The notes below the pieces were generated by a model. That model saw only the letters and a program-made list of their open reading frames with translations. It was not told where the DNA came from and did no database searches. 64,000 nucleotides of DNA from Phycisphaerae bacterium (lineage in GTDB: Bacteria > Planctomycetota > Phycisphaerae > Sedimentisphaerales > Anaerobacaceae). Below are positions 29,234 to 37,804 of the stretch, in pieces. How positions within the stretch are numbered: the first letter of the stretch is position 1; each line of letters opens with the position of its first letter. The stretch spans positions 1-64,000 of the forward strand of contig JAAYBV010000003.1 of NCBI GenBank assembly GCA_012744475.1, in the 5' to 3' direction. Position numbers and translations under genes: made by a program.

Positions 29234-30730
29234 ATGGAGACAAAGCACAGATTGCGTATCCTTTTGTTCGGTGCTGTCGTGGTGCTTGCGGCTGTTTTCC
29301 TGGCGGGTTGTCGGCCGTCGAAGGTCGAGCCCGGGGACGGCGGTGCTTCCGCTGACCAGTCGTTGACTGTGGCCACGATCGGCGAGTACTCGATCACCAA
29401 AGGCGAATTGACGCAGCGGCTGTCGCAGAGCGTTCGGCCGCAGCGCGACGGTTCCGCCGGCCCGCAGGAGCCTGTCACTGCCGAATCCGTGTTGCAGGAG
29501 ATGCTCCTGGAGAAGGCGATGGTTCTTGAAGGACGCGCGCTGGGGTGTGCGGAGGATGAATCGGTCTCCACGTCTGTGGACCGGTACAGGCAGCGCAAGC
29601 TCATTCAGGCGTTCCTCAGCGATTATGTCCAGGAGAATGTTCCGGTCAGTCAGGCGGAGATCGATGGGAAGATCGCGGCCGATCCAAACCTCAGTCCGGA
29701 ACAGGCCAAGGGCCAGGTGCTGTCGGCCAAGTGGCCGCCGGTCTACCAGGCGCTGTACGCCGAACTGGTCAAGAAATTCGAGGTCAAGAAGGTCGAGAAG
29801 AACTTCGCGCGGGCCGCTCAGATTCATCAGCGCCTCTTGACGCAGCCGGTCGAGCCGCGAGGCCGCACCGTGTTCTGGATCACGAATCATCAGATTCAGA
29901 CCGAGTTGAGCAGGGACGAAAGAGACATCGCTCTGGCGACCTACACCGGCGGGCAGTTCACGCTGTACGACTGGTTCAAGACGTTGAACGAGATCGCGCC
30001 GCCCGGACGGTCGAAGGACCTGGGCACGCCGGCCGGGGTGGAGAAGCTGCTGAATCGCGGACTGGAGCCGACGATCGTGGAGGCCGAGGCCGTGGCGCGC
30101 GGCTATGACAAGAAGGAAGAGTTGGTTCGCGACATCCAGGCCCGCGAGGACATGACCATTCTCGGCAAGATCCGAACGGACAAGTACAAGGAGGTCCCGG
30201 CGCCGACGGACGAGGAGATCAAGGCCCATTTCGACCAGAACCCGGAGAGGTTCGCGATCGAGCCCTCGCTGAAGATCGATCAGATCTGGTGCAAGGACCT
30301 CCCGACCGCCGAGCAGGCCAGTAAGGCGGTCAAGGGCGGAGCGGCGTTTGCCACCGTCAAGGCCGAGCAGTCTCTGCGGGCCGAAGAACCCGAGCACAAC
30401 GTGTATCCGTCGAGCGAGGGGGCGTTCTGGAACGAGCTGTGGAAAGGGGAACCGAACGATGTCGTGGGGCCTGTGAAGGGGTTCTTCGACGACCGGATCA
30501 AATGGCGCGTGGTGAAGGTCATCGAGAAGACGCCGGCACAGATGCGGCCGTACTCCGAGTCGCTGAAGAATCAGGTCCAGTCGGCCCTGACGACGCAGCG
30601 GTTCAAGGACCACATGGAACGCTATGGAGCGTCGCTTCTGGCGAAGTATCCCCACAAGGTCTATGCAGAGAGGATTCGAGATATCGATCCGCTTGAGGTG
30701 ACGGAAACCGACGTCAAACCGCAGCAGTGA
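29234..30730 (+). CDS. SurA/PrsA-like peptidyl-prolyl isomerase lipoprotein
   Basis: A 498-residue predicted lipoprotein: the signal LFGAVVVLAAVFLAGC places the lipidated Cys at 26. The body has the SurA-type N-terminal helical chaperone region (IGEYSITKGELTQRLSQ, LLEKAMVLEGRA) and, from about residue 340, a parvulin-type region (EEIKAHFDQNPERF, IDQIWCKDLPTAEQAS, FFDDRIKWRVVKVIEK). Parvulin active-site residues are not well preserved, so chaperone action may dominate. It lies just before lptF and lptG, fitting outer-membrane assembly. I chose the ATG at 29234; a TTG 15 nt upstream is an alternative. Confidence 0.7.
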   Translation: METKHRLRILLFGAVVVLAAVFLAGCRPSKVEPGDGGASADQSLTVATIGEYSITKGELTQRLSQSVRPQRDGSAGPQEPVTAESVLQEMLLEKAMVLEGRALGCAEDESVSTSVDRYRQRKLIQAFLSDYVQENVPVSQAEIDGKIAADPNLSPEQAKGQVLSAKWPPVYQALYAELVKKFEVKKVEKNFARAAQIHQRLLTQPVEPRGRTVFWITNHQIQTELSRDERDIALATYTGGQFTLYDWFKTLNEIAPPGRSKDLGTPAGVEKLLNRGLEPTIVEAEAVARGYDKKEELVRDIQAREDMTILGKIRTDKYKEVPAPTDEEIKAHFDQNPERFAIEPSLKIDQIWCKDLPTAEQASKAVKGGAAFATVKAEQSLRAEEPEHNVYPSSEGAFWNELWKGEPNDVVGPVKGFFDDRIKWRVVKVIEKTPAQMRPYSESLKNQVQSALTTQRFKDHMERYGASLLAKYPHKVYAERIRDIDPLEVTETDVKPQQ

Positions 30731-30805
30731 GGTCGCTTACCTGATGGGCGTCGCGCATCGTGGAGCCGTAGCCATGAACGGAGTGATGGAAGAGCGGTCC
30801 TGATT

Positions 30806-32401
30806 ATGGTTTTCACGCTGCAACGATACGTGTTCCGCGAGCTGTTCCGGGTCTTCCTGCTGGCGACCATCGGCCTGACGCTGATTCTCAGTCTGGGCGG
30901 CGTGCTGGGGCCGGTTCAGGAATACGGGGTGGGCCCTCGACAGGTCCTTCATATCCTGCTGTACTTCATGCCGATCACGCTGACGTTCGTGCTTCCGATG
31001 TCGGCCCTGTTCGCCTCGGCCCTGACCTACGGCCGCTTCGCCAGCGACAACGAACTGGACGCGTGCCGGGCCAGCGGCGTCAGTCTGTTCACGATGGTCT
31101 ATCCCGGCCTGGCGCTGGCTATCCTCGTGGCCATCGCCAACCTTCTGCTGAGCTTTCACGTGATGCCGTATTTCGTGCATCTGGCGGAGAAATCCCTCAA
31201 GGCCGACGCCAAGCAGATTCTCTTTCGCAACATCCAGCGGCGCGGGTTCTACAAGATGCCGCCCGATGGGCGGTTTCTGATCTACGCGGACAACGTCGAT
31301 CCGAAAGGGGACACGTTGTCCGGGATCGTCGTCGTTCAGTCCGAGCGCGGTGCGATCCGGGACATCCGTACTGCCGACGCCGCCCGGGTCCGTTTCGATT
31401 CGCAGGAGAACTCCAACCAAGTCACGCTGGAGGTGTACGGGTTGCAGCAGATGGCCCAGGCCGGGAGCATGGGGGGGACGATGGAGTTTGGATCGTTCCA
31501 GGCCGATTTTGGCTCTCTGCTGGGCGATGACATCAAGTTCAAGAAGGTCGATGAGATCAAGCAGATTCGCGCCAACCTGATGCGGTTCGATCCTGTCGGC
31601 AAGGTGGCCCGGTCGGCCTTCACGCAGTTGGCGACGGAAGCCTTGGCAAAGGATCTCAGTGAGAAGCTGGGGACATCCGCCGAAAGGCCCTATGAGTTGC
31701 GCGGGCGGGACCGAGCCGTGCGGTTCACGGCGTCCCGTTGCGCGTTGCGCGACGAAGGCAACATCGATCTTTTGGGGCCGATTCGTGTGGAGGAGTATGA
31801 CAGCCTCTCGGGCAGGCACCTCCGGACTCTGCGCTGCGACAAGGCCATGATTCATGTCGATGAGGACCTCGCCGGCCCCGGTTTGAGTCTGGATTTGCAC
31901 AGCCCGAGAGTCGAAGTCACCGGGCAGCTTGTCGTTCGGCACATCGTTTCCAGACTGGCGCTGCCGGCGCCGTTGCAGCAAAGCCTCCATCGCGCCGGCG
32001 TGCTCGAGACCGTCGTTCCGCAAGGGGCGGCGGCGATTCTGCAAGGTCCGCCGACGTCGATGCTGGCGGCGCTGCAAAAGCAGCTCGACCGGGAGATCCG
32101 CCGCACGCTGGTGGACATCGAAGCCGAGATGAACTCGCGCCTGGTGTTCGGCATCGGCTGCGTTCCGATGATCCTGATCGGCATCGGACTGGGAATCATC
32201 AATCGAGGCGGTCACCTGCTCAGCGCCTTCGGCGCCAGTTGCGTGCCTGCGGCGGTGCTGGTCGTGACGATCATCAGCGGCAAGCGCCTCACGGGGAACC
32301 TGGGCTCCGAGGGTCTCTCCGGCACGGCCATCATGTGGGCGGGACTGGCCGCCCTGACGGTGCTGGCGGCCTTCATCTACCGGCGGCTGGCGAGAACCTG
32401 A
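30806..32401 (+). CDS. LptF/LptG-family permease (LPS export), first copy
   Basis: A 531-residue inner-membrane protein. Three hydrophobic helices in the first 110 residues (FRVFLLATIGLTLILSLGG, LHILLYFMPITLTFVLPMSA, VYPGLALAILVAIANLLLSF) are followed by a long periplasmic region (about 115-435) and three more helices at the end (CVPMILIGIGLGIINRG). This is the YjgP/YjgQ layout; the periplasmic part is larger than the roughly 360-residue Escherichia coli proteins. LptF and LptG form the transmembrane channel of the ABC exporter that pulls lipopolysaccharide out of the inner membrane. The next gene is the partner. Confidence 0.85.
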   Translation: MVFTLQRYVFRELFRVFLLATIGLTLILSLGGVLGPVQEYGVGPRQVLHILLYFMPITLTFVLPMSALFASALTYGRFASDNELDACRASGVSLFTMVYPGLALAILVAIANLLLSFHVMPYFVHLAEKSLKADAKQILFRNIQRRGFYKMPPDGRFLIYADNVDPKGDTLSGIVVVQSERGAIRDIRTADAARVRFDSQENSNQVTLEVYGLQQMAQAGSMGGTMEFGSFQADFGSLLGDDIKFKKVDEIKQIRANLMRFDPVGKVARSAFTQLATEALAKDLSEKLGTSAERPYELRGRDRAVRFTASRCALRDEGNIDLLGPIRVEEYDSLSGRHLRTLRCDKAMIHVDEDLAGPGLSLDLHSPRVEVTGQLVVRHIVSRLALPAPLQQSLHRAGVLETVVPQGAAAILQGPPTSMLAALQKQLDREIRRTLVDIEAEMNSRLVFGIGCVPMILIGIGLGIINRGGHLLSAFGASCVPAAVLVVTIISGKRLTGNLGSEGLSGTAIMWAGLAALTVLAAFIYRRLART

Positions 32402-32449
32402 GGCCAATCGAAAGTCCCGGACGACAGAGAGGATATAAGAGTTGCAGCG

Positions 32450-33559
32450 ATGAAGATTCTGGATCGCTACACCGCAAAGAACTTCATGGTCGGCTACGTG
32501 ATCGCGTTCTGCGTTCTCATCGGGCTGCGGATCATCATCGAACTGTTCGTCAACATCGACGAATTCGCCGAGCATGCCTCGCGCGGCACGTGGGCGATGA
32601 CCTGCCACATTGTCCTGTTCTACGCCATGCGAACGACGCTTTACTTCCGTGACACCGCCGGGGTGATCACGGTCGTGGCGGCGGCGTTCGCGCTAGGCCG
32701 GATGGTCCGGTCCAACGAACTGGTGGCGATGATCGCCTCGGGCGTCAGCGCCAAGCGCATCGTCGGGCCGATCCTCGTCTTGGCCATCCTGTTCACGGGT
32801 CTGTCCGTCGCCAACCAGGAAGTGCTGATCCCGACGATCAGCGACAAGCTGGTTCGCGACGAGGACGACCTGCCCGGGCAGGAGTCGTTCGCGGTGTGGT
32901 TCCTCGCGGACGGCAAGGGTTCGCTGATCTGCTCCCGTCAGTTTTCGATGGAAACGCTGACCCTGGACGCGCCGACCATCCTCACGCGGCAGAGCGATCC
33001 GAATCGCCCGGGGGTCTGGAAGGTGACCGGACGCATCTCGGCAGACGCGGCGGTCTACAATGACAAGACGCGAAGCTGGGACCTGGTCAATGGGCTCTAC
33101 ATCGGAACCGAAGCGGCTGACGCGGCCGACGCCAGGCCCGTCGCCTCGTATCAGGCGCCGGATCTGCTGCCAAAGGATATCGCGGTCCGCCAGATGTCAG
33201 GGTACAACGCTTTGCTCAGCTCCCGGCAGTTGGCGGCGCTGGCAGCACAGAAGACCAAGATCAAGGACGTGGCGCAACTGACCAGCCAACGGCACTTCCG
33301 GATCACGGATCCGCTGATCAACCTGACCATGCTCATGGTCAGTCTGCCGGTCCTGATCTGCCGCGATCCGCGGGCCATGAAGTCGGCCATCCTGGTGAGC
33401 TTCGCGCTGACGGTGGCCTGTTACATCACCACGTTCGTCTGCAAGATGCTGGCGACGGAGGTGGTGTTCGCCCGGATCATGCCGGAGTTCTGGCCCTGGG
33501 TGCCCCTGTTCATCTTCCTTCCGATTGCGATCATCGAGCTGGACTCGATGCGGACGTGA
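32450..33559 (+). CDS. LptF/LptG-family permease (LPS export), second copy
   Basis: A 369-residue protein with the normal YjgP/YjgQ length and topology: helices near the N-terminus (FMVGYVIAFCVLIGLRIIIE, YFRDTAGVITVVAAAFALG), a periplasmic beta-rich domain (about 150-270), and three C-terminal helices (LINLTMLMVSLPVLICRD, ILVSFALTVACYITTFVC, FWPWVPLFIFLPIAIIEL). It follows the first permease by 48 bp and should heterodimerise with it. The presence of the pair implies an outer membrane with LPS-like lipid. Assignment of F versus G is not attempted. Confidence 0.85.
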   Translation: MKILDRYTAKNFMVGYVIAFCVLIGLRIIIELFVNIDEFAEHASRGTWAMTCHIVLFYAMRTTLYFRDTAGVITVVAAAFALGRMVRSNELVAMIASGVSAKRIVGPILVLAILFTGLSVANQEVLIPTISDKLVRDEDDLPGQESFAVWFLADGKGSLICSRQFSMETLTLDAPTILTRQSDPNRPGVWKVTGRISADAAVYNDKTRSWDLVNGLYIGTEAADAADARPVASYQAPDLLPKDIAVRQMSGYNALLSSRQLAALAAQKTKIKDVAQLTSQRHFRITDPLINLTMLMVSLPVLICRDPRAMKSAILVSFALTVACYITTFVCKMLATEVVFARIMPEFWPWVPLFIFLPIAIIELDSMRT

Positions 33560-33565
33560 TGCCGA

Positions 33566-34897
33566 TCACGCATGGCGCGGCGTCTCACGGGGCTGCTGGC
33601 GGATCGCCTCCCGCACCTGCCGATTGATTCGCACGCTGCACCAGTGTTGGCCGCACATCGAGCAGAAGTCTGCCGAATCGACCCGGCCTCCTTCGATCTG
33701 GCCGCGAGCTTCGCGGTGCATGCGATCGGCGGTCGCCGGATCGAGGGATTCGCTGATGTGCGCCTTCCAGTTCAGATTGGCGCGGGCCACGCTCAGCCGG
33801 CGGTCCCGCTCGGCGGCGCCCGGCAAACCTCGCGCCACGTCGGCGCCATGGGCGGCGATCTTGGTGGCCACCACGCCCGCTCGAACGTCGTCGGCGTCGG
33901 GCAGTCCCAGGTGCTCGCGGGGCGTCACATAGCACAGGTAGGACGCGCCGTAGAACGCGGCGGCGCAGCCTCCGATGGCGCTGGTGATGTGGTCGTATCC
34001 CGGGGCGATGTCCGTCACGAGCGGACCGAGAACGTAGAACGGCGCCCCGTGGCAGATCTTCTGCTGAATTTCCATGTTGTACTGGATCTGATCGAAGGGG
34101 ACGTGGCCCGGTCCCTCGACCATAACCTGGCAGCCCTTTTCCTGGGCCCGCTGCGTCAATTCGCCGAGTGTCCGCAGCTCGGCGATCTGGGCTTCATCGG
34201 TGGCGTCGGCGATGGCCCCCGGGCGCAACCCGTCGCCGAGGGAGAAGCACACGTCGTATTCGACCATGATGTCGCACAATTCGTCGAACAGCTCGTAGAG
34301 TGGGTTCTGCTTGTCGTGATGAAGCATCCATTTCGCCAGGAGGGCGCCGCCGCGGCTTACAATCCCGGCCACACGGCTCTTGAGCAGCGGCAGGTGCTCG
34401 CGGAGCAGTCCGGCGTGAATCGTGAAGAAATCGACGCCCTGGCGGGCCTGCTTCTCGATCGTCTTCAGGAGGATGTCGTTATCGATCTCTTCGACCTCCC
34501 GGCCCTCGATGACCTGATAGATCGGTACCGTGCCGAAGGCGACGGGGCAGTGGGCCAGCAGCTCGCAGCGGACGGCGTCAAGGTCGCCCCCGGTGCTGAG
34601 GTCCATGATCGTGTCGGCACCCACAGCCAGGGCCGCATTCATCTTCTCGATTTCCGCCTGGACGGAGCATCGGGCACTGCTGGTGCCGATGTTGGCGTTG
34701 ACCTTGGTGGTCAGGACCCGCCCGATTCCCATCGGTTTGAGGTTGGTCTTCAAATGGAGCGTATTGGCGGGGATCACCAATCGTCCCGCCGCGGTTTCCG
34801 TCCGGATCGTCTCGGAACTGACGCCTTCGATCTCGGCGATGTACTTCATGGCCTCGGTGATCTCTCCGGCCCGGGCTTGCTGCAGTTGTGTTGCCAT
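33566..34897 (-). CDS. thiC: Phosphomethylpyrimidine synthase ThiC
   Basis: A 443-residue radical SAM enzyme turning aminoimidazole ribotide into HMP phosphate for thiamine. [48 protein letters not shown] and the C-terminal cluster motif CSMCGQHWC (C-x2-C-x4-C) are all present. It is the shorter form lacking the N-terminal extension of the Escherichia coli protein. AGGAG precedes the ATG. A TPP riboswitch with a terminator sits in the leader. The stop is 7 bp from the converging second lpt gene, with no room for an independent terminator between. Confidence 0.97.
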   Translation of the reverse strand: MATQLQQARAGEITEAMKYIAEIEGVSSETIRTETAAGRLVIPANTLHLKTNLKPMGIGRVLTTKVNANIGTSSARCSVQAEIEKMNAALAVGADTIMDLSTGGDLDAVRCELLAHCPVAFGTVPIYQVIEGREVEEIDNDILLKTIEKQARQGVDFFTIHAGLLREHLPLLKSRVAGIVSRGGALLAKWMLHHDKQNPLYELFDELCDIMVEYDVCFSLGDGLRPGAIADATDEAQIAELRTLGELTQRAQEKGCQVMVEGPGHVPFDQIQYNMEIQQKICHGAPFYVLGPLVTDIAPGYDHITSAIGGCAAAFYGASYLCYVTPREHLGLPDADDVRAGVVATKIAAHGADVARGLPGAAERDRRLSVARANLNWKAHISESLDPATADRMHREARGQIEGGRVDSADFCSMCGQHWCSVRINRQVREAIRQQPRETPRHA

Positions 34898-34920
34898 GTG
34901 TCTATACTCCTGGTGCCAAC

Positions 34921-34948
34921 AAAAAAATCGCTCCCGCAGGAAGCGATT
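34921..34948 (-). terminator. Riboswitch-controlled terminator upstream of thiC
   Basis: On the minus strand AATCGCT and AGCGATT (34942-34948 and 34926-34932) form a hairpin followed by seven U (34927-34921), 24 nt before the thiC ATG. The 5' arm ATCGCT can instead pair with AGCGAT from the 3' side of riboswitch helix P1, giving a simple on/off switch: with TPP bound, P1 holds that strand and the terminator forms. Confidence 0.8.
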
Positions 34949-34978
34949 CGTCGCACCTCAGTGATAGCGTCTTGTCTA

Positions 34979-35090
34979 TCGCTTTCCTACGCAGGCATGT
35001 TCCCCCGGTTCATTCCACCGGGCGGCTGTCCTGATCAGGTTCGGAGGGTTTTCTCTCAGACCGGCGTTTTCGGCCGGTCACCCCTAGCGA
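34979..35090 (-). promoter_or_regulatory. TPP riboswitch (THI element)
   Basis: Read on the minus strand, the aptamer shows TCGCTAGGGGTGACCGG, CTGAGAGAAAACCCT, the invariant GAACCTGATCAGG and GCCTGCGTAGGAAAGCGA. The outer helix P1 is TCGCT (35090-35086) with AGCGA (34983-34979). The helix around 35000-35020 (GCCCGGTGGAATGAACCGGG) is an extra arm. The element lies between a good promoter (35099-35126) and thiC, so thiamine pyrophosphate should shut off thiC. Confidence 0.93.
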
Positions 35091-35098
35091 CCGCCGCC

Positions 35099-35126
35099 AT
35101 TATACTGTACGTGCCGCGGCGCTCAA
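35099..35126 (-). promoter_or_regulatory. Promoter of the thiC leader
   Basis: On the minus strand TTGAGC (35121-35126) and a consensus TATAAT (35099-35104) are spaced by 16 bp, so transcription begins near 35092, right at the riboswitch 5' end. Confidence 0.7.
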
Positions 35127-35329
35127 GGGGTTCTTTCCATTCCCCGAGTTTCGCAAGGCAGACACCTGCCGTTTTCCCCATCCCGTTTCCACAGAGGAGC
35201 TTCTGTGGGGCAGGGCCATACGGCGGTTTCTTTGAGGGATCGGAGGTGGTATACTGGCCGCACCTTCGGTATGCATCGGCGGATGCCGGCTCGTCATCCA
35301 CAAGCCGGAGCGATTGGAAAGGGGCGATC

Positions 35330-36859
35330 GTGAAAGGACAGAGCAGAAGAGAGTTTCTCAAGACCCTGGGCGTGCTGGCCGGTTCAGCCGGGACGCTGTC
35401 GATCTGGCCGGGTTGCGCGGCAGGCGACGGAACGGCGCGCGGGACGGCCAGGCGGCCCAACATCATCTTCATCATGACCGACGATCACGCCTCCCATGCC
35501 ATGAGCTGTTACGGCAGCCGGATCAACCAGACCCCGAACCTGGATCGCATCGCCAAAGAGGGAATGCGCTTCGACAACGCGTTCTGCACGAACTCCATCT
35601 GCGCGCCCTGTCGTGCCGTCATCCTGACGGGCAAGTACAGCCACCTTAACGGCGTCACCGACAACCGCCAGGAGTTCGACGGCGCTCAGCAAACCTTCCC
35701 CAAGCTGCTGCAACAGGCCGGCTATGAGACCGCCATGGTGGGCAAATGGCATCTCAAGACCGACCCGATGGGATTCGACTACTGGAACATCCTCCCCGGG
35801 CAGGGGGTTTACTACAACCCTGAGATGATCGAAATGGGCCAGAGGAAGAAGTATACCGGCTACGTGACCGATATCATCACGGATCGCTGTCTCGACTGGC
35901 TCAAGGCGCGCAGCGGGCAGAAGCCGTTCTGCTTGATGTTTCACCATAAGGCGCCGCACCGGCGCTGGGAGCCGGGCCCGGACCATCTGACGATGTACGA
36001 CGACCGGACAATCCCCGAGCCGGACACGCTGTTCGACGACTACTCCGGTCGGGGACGTGCGGCGAAAGAGTCGGACATGAGCATCGAGAAGACGCTAACC
36101 GCCCACGATCTGAAGCTGACGCCGATGAAGAATCTTACGGACGAGCAGAAGGCCCGATGGGATGCTGCCTACGGACCCAAGAACGAGGCCTTCGAAAAGG
36201 CCAACCTCCAGGGCCGGGACCTTGTGCGGTGGAAGTATCAGCGGTACATCAAGGACTATCTGCGGTGCATTGCCTCGGTGGACGACAACGTCGGTCGGCT
36301 CCTGGACTATTTGGACCGGTCCGGCGTGACGAACGACACCGTTGTCATCTACACCTCTGACCAGGGATTCTATCTGGGCGACCACGGCTGGTTCGACAAA
36401 CGGTTCATGTACGAGGAATCGCTGCGCATGCCGCTGGTGGTACGCTATCCGAGGGAGATTCGGCCGGGCTCGGTCAATAAGGACATCGTGCTGAATCTCG
36501 ATTTCGCCGAGACGTTTCTCGACTACGCGGGCGTTCCGGCGCCCGCGGATATGCAGGGCCGCTCGCTGCGTCCTATTCTCGCCGGTCGGACGCCTGAGGA
36601 TTGGCGCCGCTCGATGTACTGTCACTACTATGAATACCCGGCCGAGCACAGCGTCAAGCGTCACTATGGCGTTCGGACTCGGCGATACAAGCTCATCCAT
36701 TTCTACCACGACATCGATGAATGGGAACTCTACGACTTGGAGAAGGACCCGCAGGAGATGCGCAACGTCCACGGCGATCCGGCATATGCGTCTACTGTTG
36801 TCGAGCTGAAGACGGAACTGTCGCGGCTCCGTGCCGCGTATCAGGACACGACCGGCTGA
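35330..36859 (+). CDS. Tat-exported sulfatase
   Basis: A 509-residue alkaline-phosphatase-superfamily sulfatase. The GTG start (GGAAAGGGG 6 nt upstream) opens a twin-arginine signal [17 protein letters not shown]. Metal-binding [13 protein letters not shown] and the C-terminal [17 protein letters not shown] are typical. The formylglycine site reads C91-A-P-C94-R95, i.e. Cys replaces the usual Ser of C-x-P-S-R, so conversion of Cys91 by the maturase should be checked. Planctomycetes use such enzymes to remove sulfate from algal and mucin-like glycans; the substrate is unknown. The reading frame is open much further upstream (antisense to thiC) but that part is not coding. The MBL-fold gene starts 22 bp after the stop. 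Confidence 0.85.
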   Translation: MKGQSRREFLKTLGVLAGSAGTLSIWPGCAAGDGTARGTARRPNIIFIMTDDHASHAMSCYGSRINQTPNLDRIAKEGMRFDNAFCTNSICAPCRAVILTGKYSHLNGVTDNRQEFDGAQQTFPKLLQQAGYETAMVGKWHLKTDPMGFDYWNILPGQGVYYNPEMIEMGQRKKYTGYVTDIITDRCLDWLKARSGQKPFCLMFHHKAPHRRWEPGPDHLTMYDDRTIPEPDTLFDDYSGRGRAAKESDMSIEKTLTAHDLKLTPMKNLTDEQKARWDAAYGPKNEAFEKANLQGRDLVRWKYQRYIKDYLRCIASVDDNVGRLLDYLDRSGVTNDTVVIYTSDQGFYLGDHGWFDKRFMYEESLRMPLVVRYPREIRPGSVNKDIVLNLDFAETFLDYAGVPAPADMQGRSLRPILAGRTPEDWRRSMYCHYYEYPAEHSVKRHYGVRTRRYKLIHFYHDIDEWELYDLEKDPQEMRNVHGDPAYASTVVELKTELSRLRAAYQDTTG

Positions 36860-36881
36860 GGGCCATGGAAGGAGAGGCGAG

Positions 36882-37751
36882 ATGTCCAGGGCAGCTTGCA
36901 TCGGTGTGCCGGTGGTGGCGGCGGTTGCGATTTGGGGGTCGGTCGTAATCGGGGATTCACTGCAAGACACAGGGGAGACGGAAACCATGAAACAAGGCCA
37001 TCGGGACGCCGAGACGCCGGCCCTGAAAAGCCTGACCGTGAGAATCGTTCACGACAACAATCCCTTCGACGACCGGCTCCAGACCGCCTGGGGGTTTGCG
37101 GTGACAGTGACCGGGCCTGACAACAAGACGATTCTGTTCGACACCGGAAGCGATGGGACGCTGCTTCTGGACAACATGGCGCTGATGGACATCGACGCCA
37201 ATGGCATCGACACCGTGTTCCTCTCACACGCCCACGATGACCATACAGGCGGACTCGTGGGTCTTCTGACGGTGCATCCGAAGGTGGACGTCTTCCTGTT
37301 GGAGTCTTTCCCGAAGCGCTTCAAGGAGACCGTGCGAGGCTATGGCGCCGCAGTTGTCGAGGTGGAATCCCCGAGAGAGATGTGCGCTCATGTGTATTCC
37401 ACCGGACGCATGGGCCGGCAGGTTCACGAACAGGCCCTGGTCGTCCGCACCGTGAAGGGGCTGATCGTCCTGACCGGCTGCGCCCATCCCGGGATCGAGA
37501 AGATGGTCGAGCAGGTACGGGCTCTGCATGAGGAAGACATCCTGTTGGTGATGGGAGGTTTCCATCTGGGATGGGCCACGGAGGGTCAGATCGAACGGGT
37601 CATCCGCACCCTGAAAGGGTTCGGTGTTCGATATGTGGCGCCCACCCACTGCACGGGCGAGAAGGCGCAAGACCTCTTCCTGAAGTATTTTGGGAATCGC
37701 TGTCTTCGTGCCGGAGTGGGTAGCGCCATCACTCTCGCCGACCTGAAGTGA
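36882..37751 (+). CDS. Exported metallo-beta-lactamase-fold hydrolase
   Basis: A 289-residue protein. A hydrophobic N-terminal stretch (ACIGVPVVAAVAIWGSVVIG) suggests export or membrane anchoring. The MBL fold has ILFDTGSDGTLLLDN, the metal site SHAHDDHTGG (H-x-H-x-D-H), TGCAHPGIE and GGFHLG. This arrangement is closest to the group annotated as dihydropterin ribofuranosyl-aminobenzene phosphate synthase-like (MJ0936 type), whose reaction is mostly unproven. GGAGAGG precedes the ATG. It is probably in one mRNA with the sulfatase. Confidence 0.75.
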   Translation: MSRAACIGVPVVAAVAIWGSVVIGDSLQDTGETETMKQGHRDAETPALKSLTVRIVHDNNPFDDRLQTAWGFAVTVTGPDNKTILFDTGSDGTLLLDNMALMDIDANGIDTVFLSHAHDDHTGGLVGLLTVHPKVDVFLLESFPKRFKETVRGYGAAVVEVESPREMCAHVYSTGRMGRQVHEQALVVRTVKGLIVLTGCAHPGIEKMVEQVRALHEEDILLVMGGFHLGWATEGQIERVIRTLKGFGVRYVAPTHCTGEKAQDLFLKYFGNRCLRAGVGSAITLADLK

Positions 37752-37804
37752 CGCCGGGTCCGACGTCGCTCCAGGTCGACGAGATTGCTGTACGGATTGA
37801 CTGT

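Noticed and set aside
33572-35329. A 586-codon upstream extension of the sulfatase frame
   Set aside because: It runs antisense through thiC and the TPP riboswitch. The Tat signal and ribosome-binding site place the true start at 35330.
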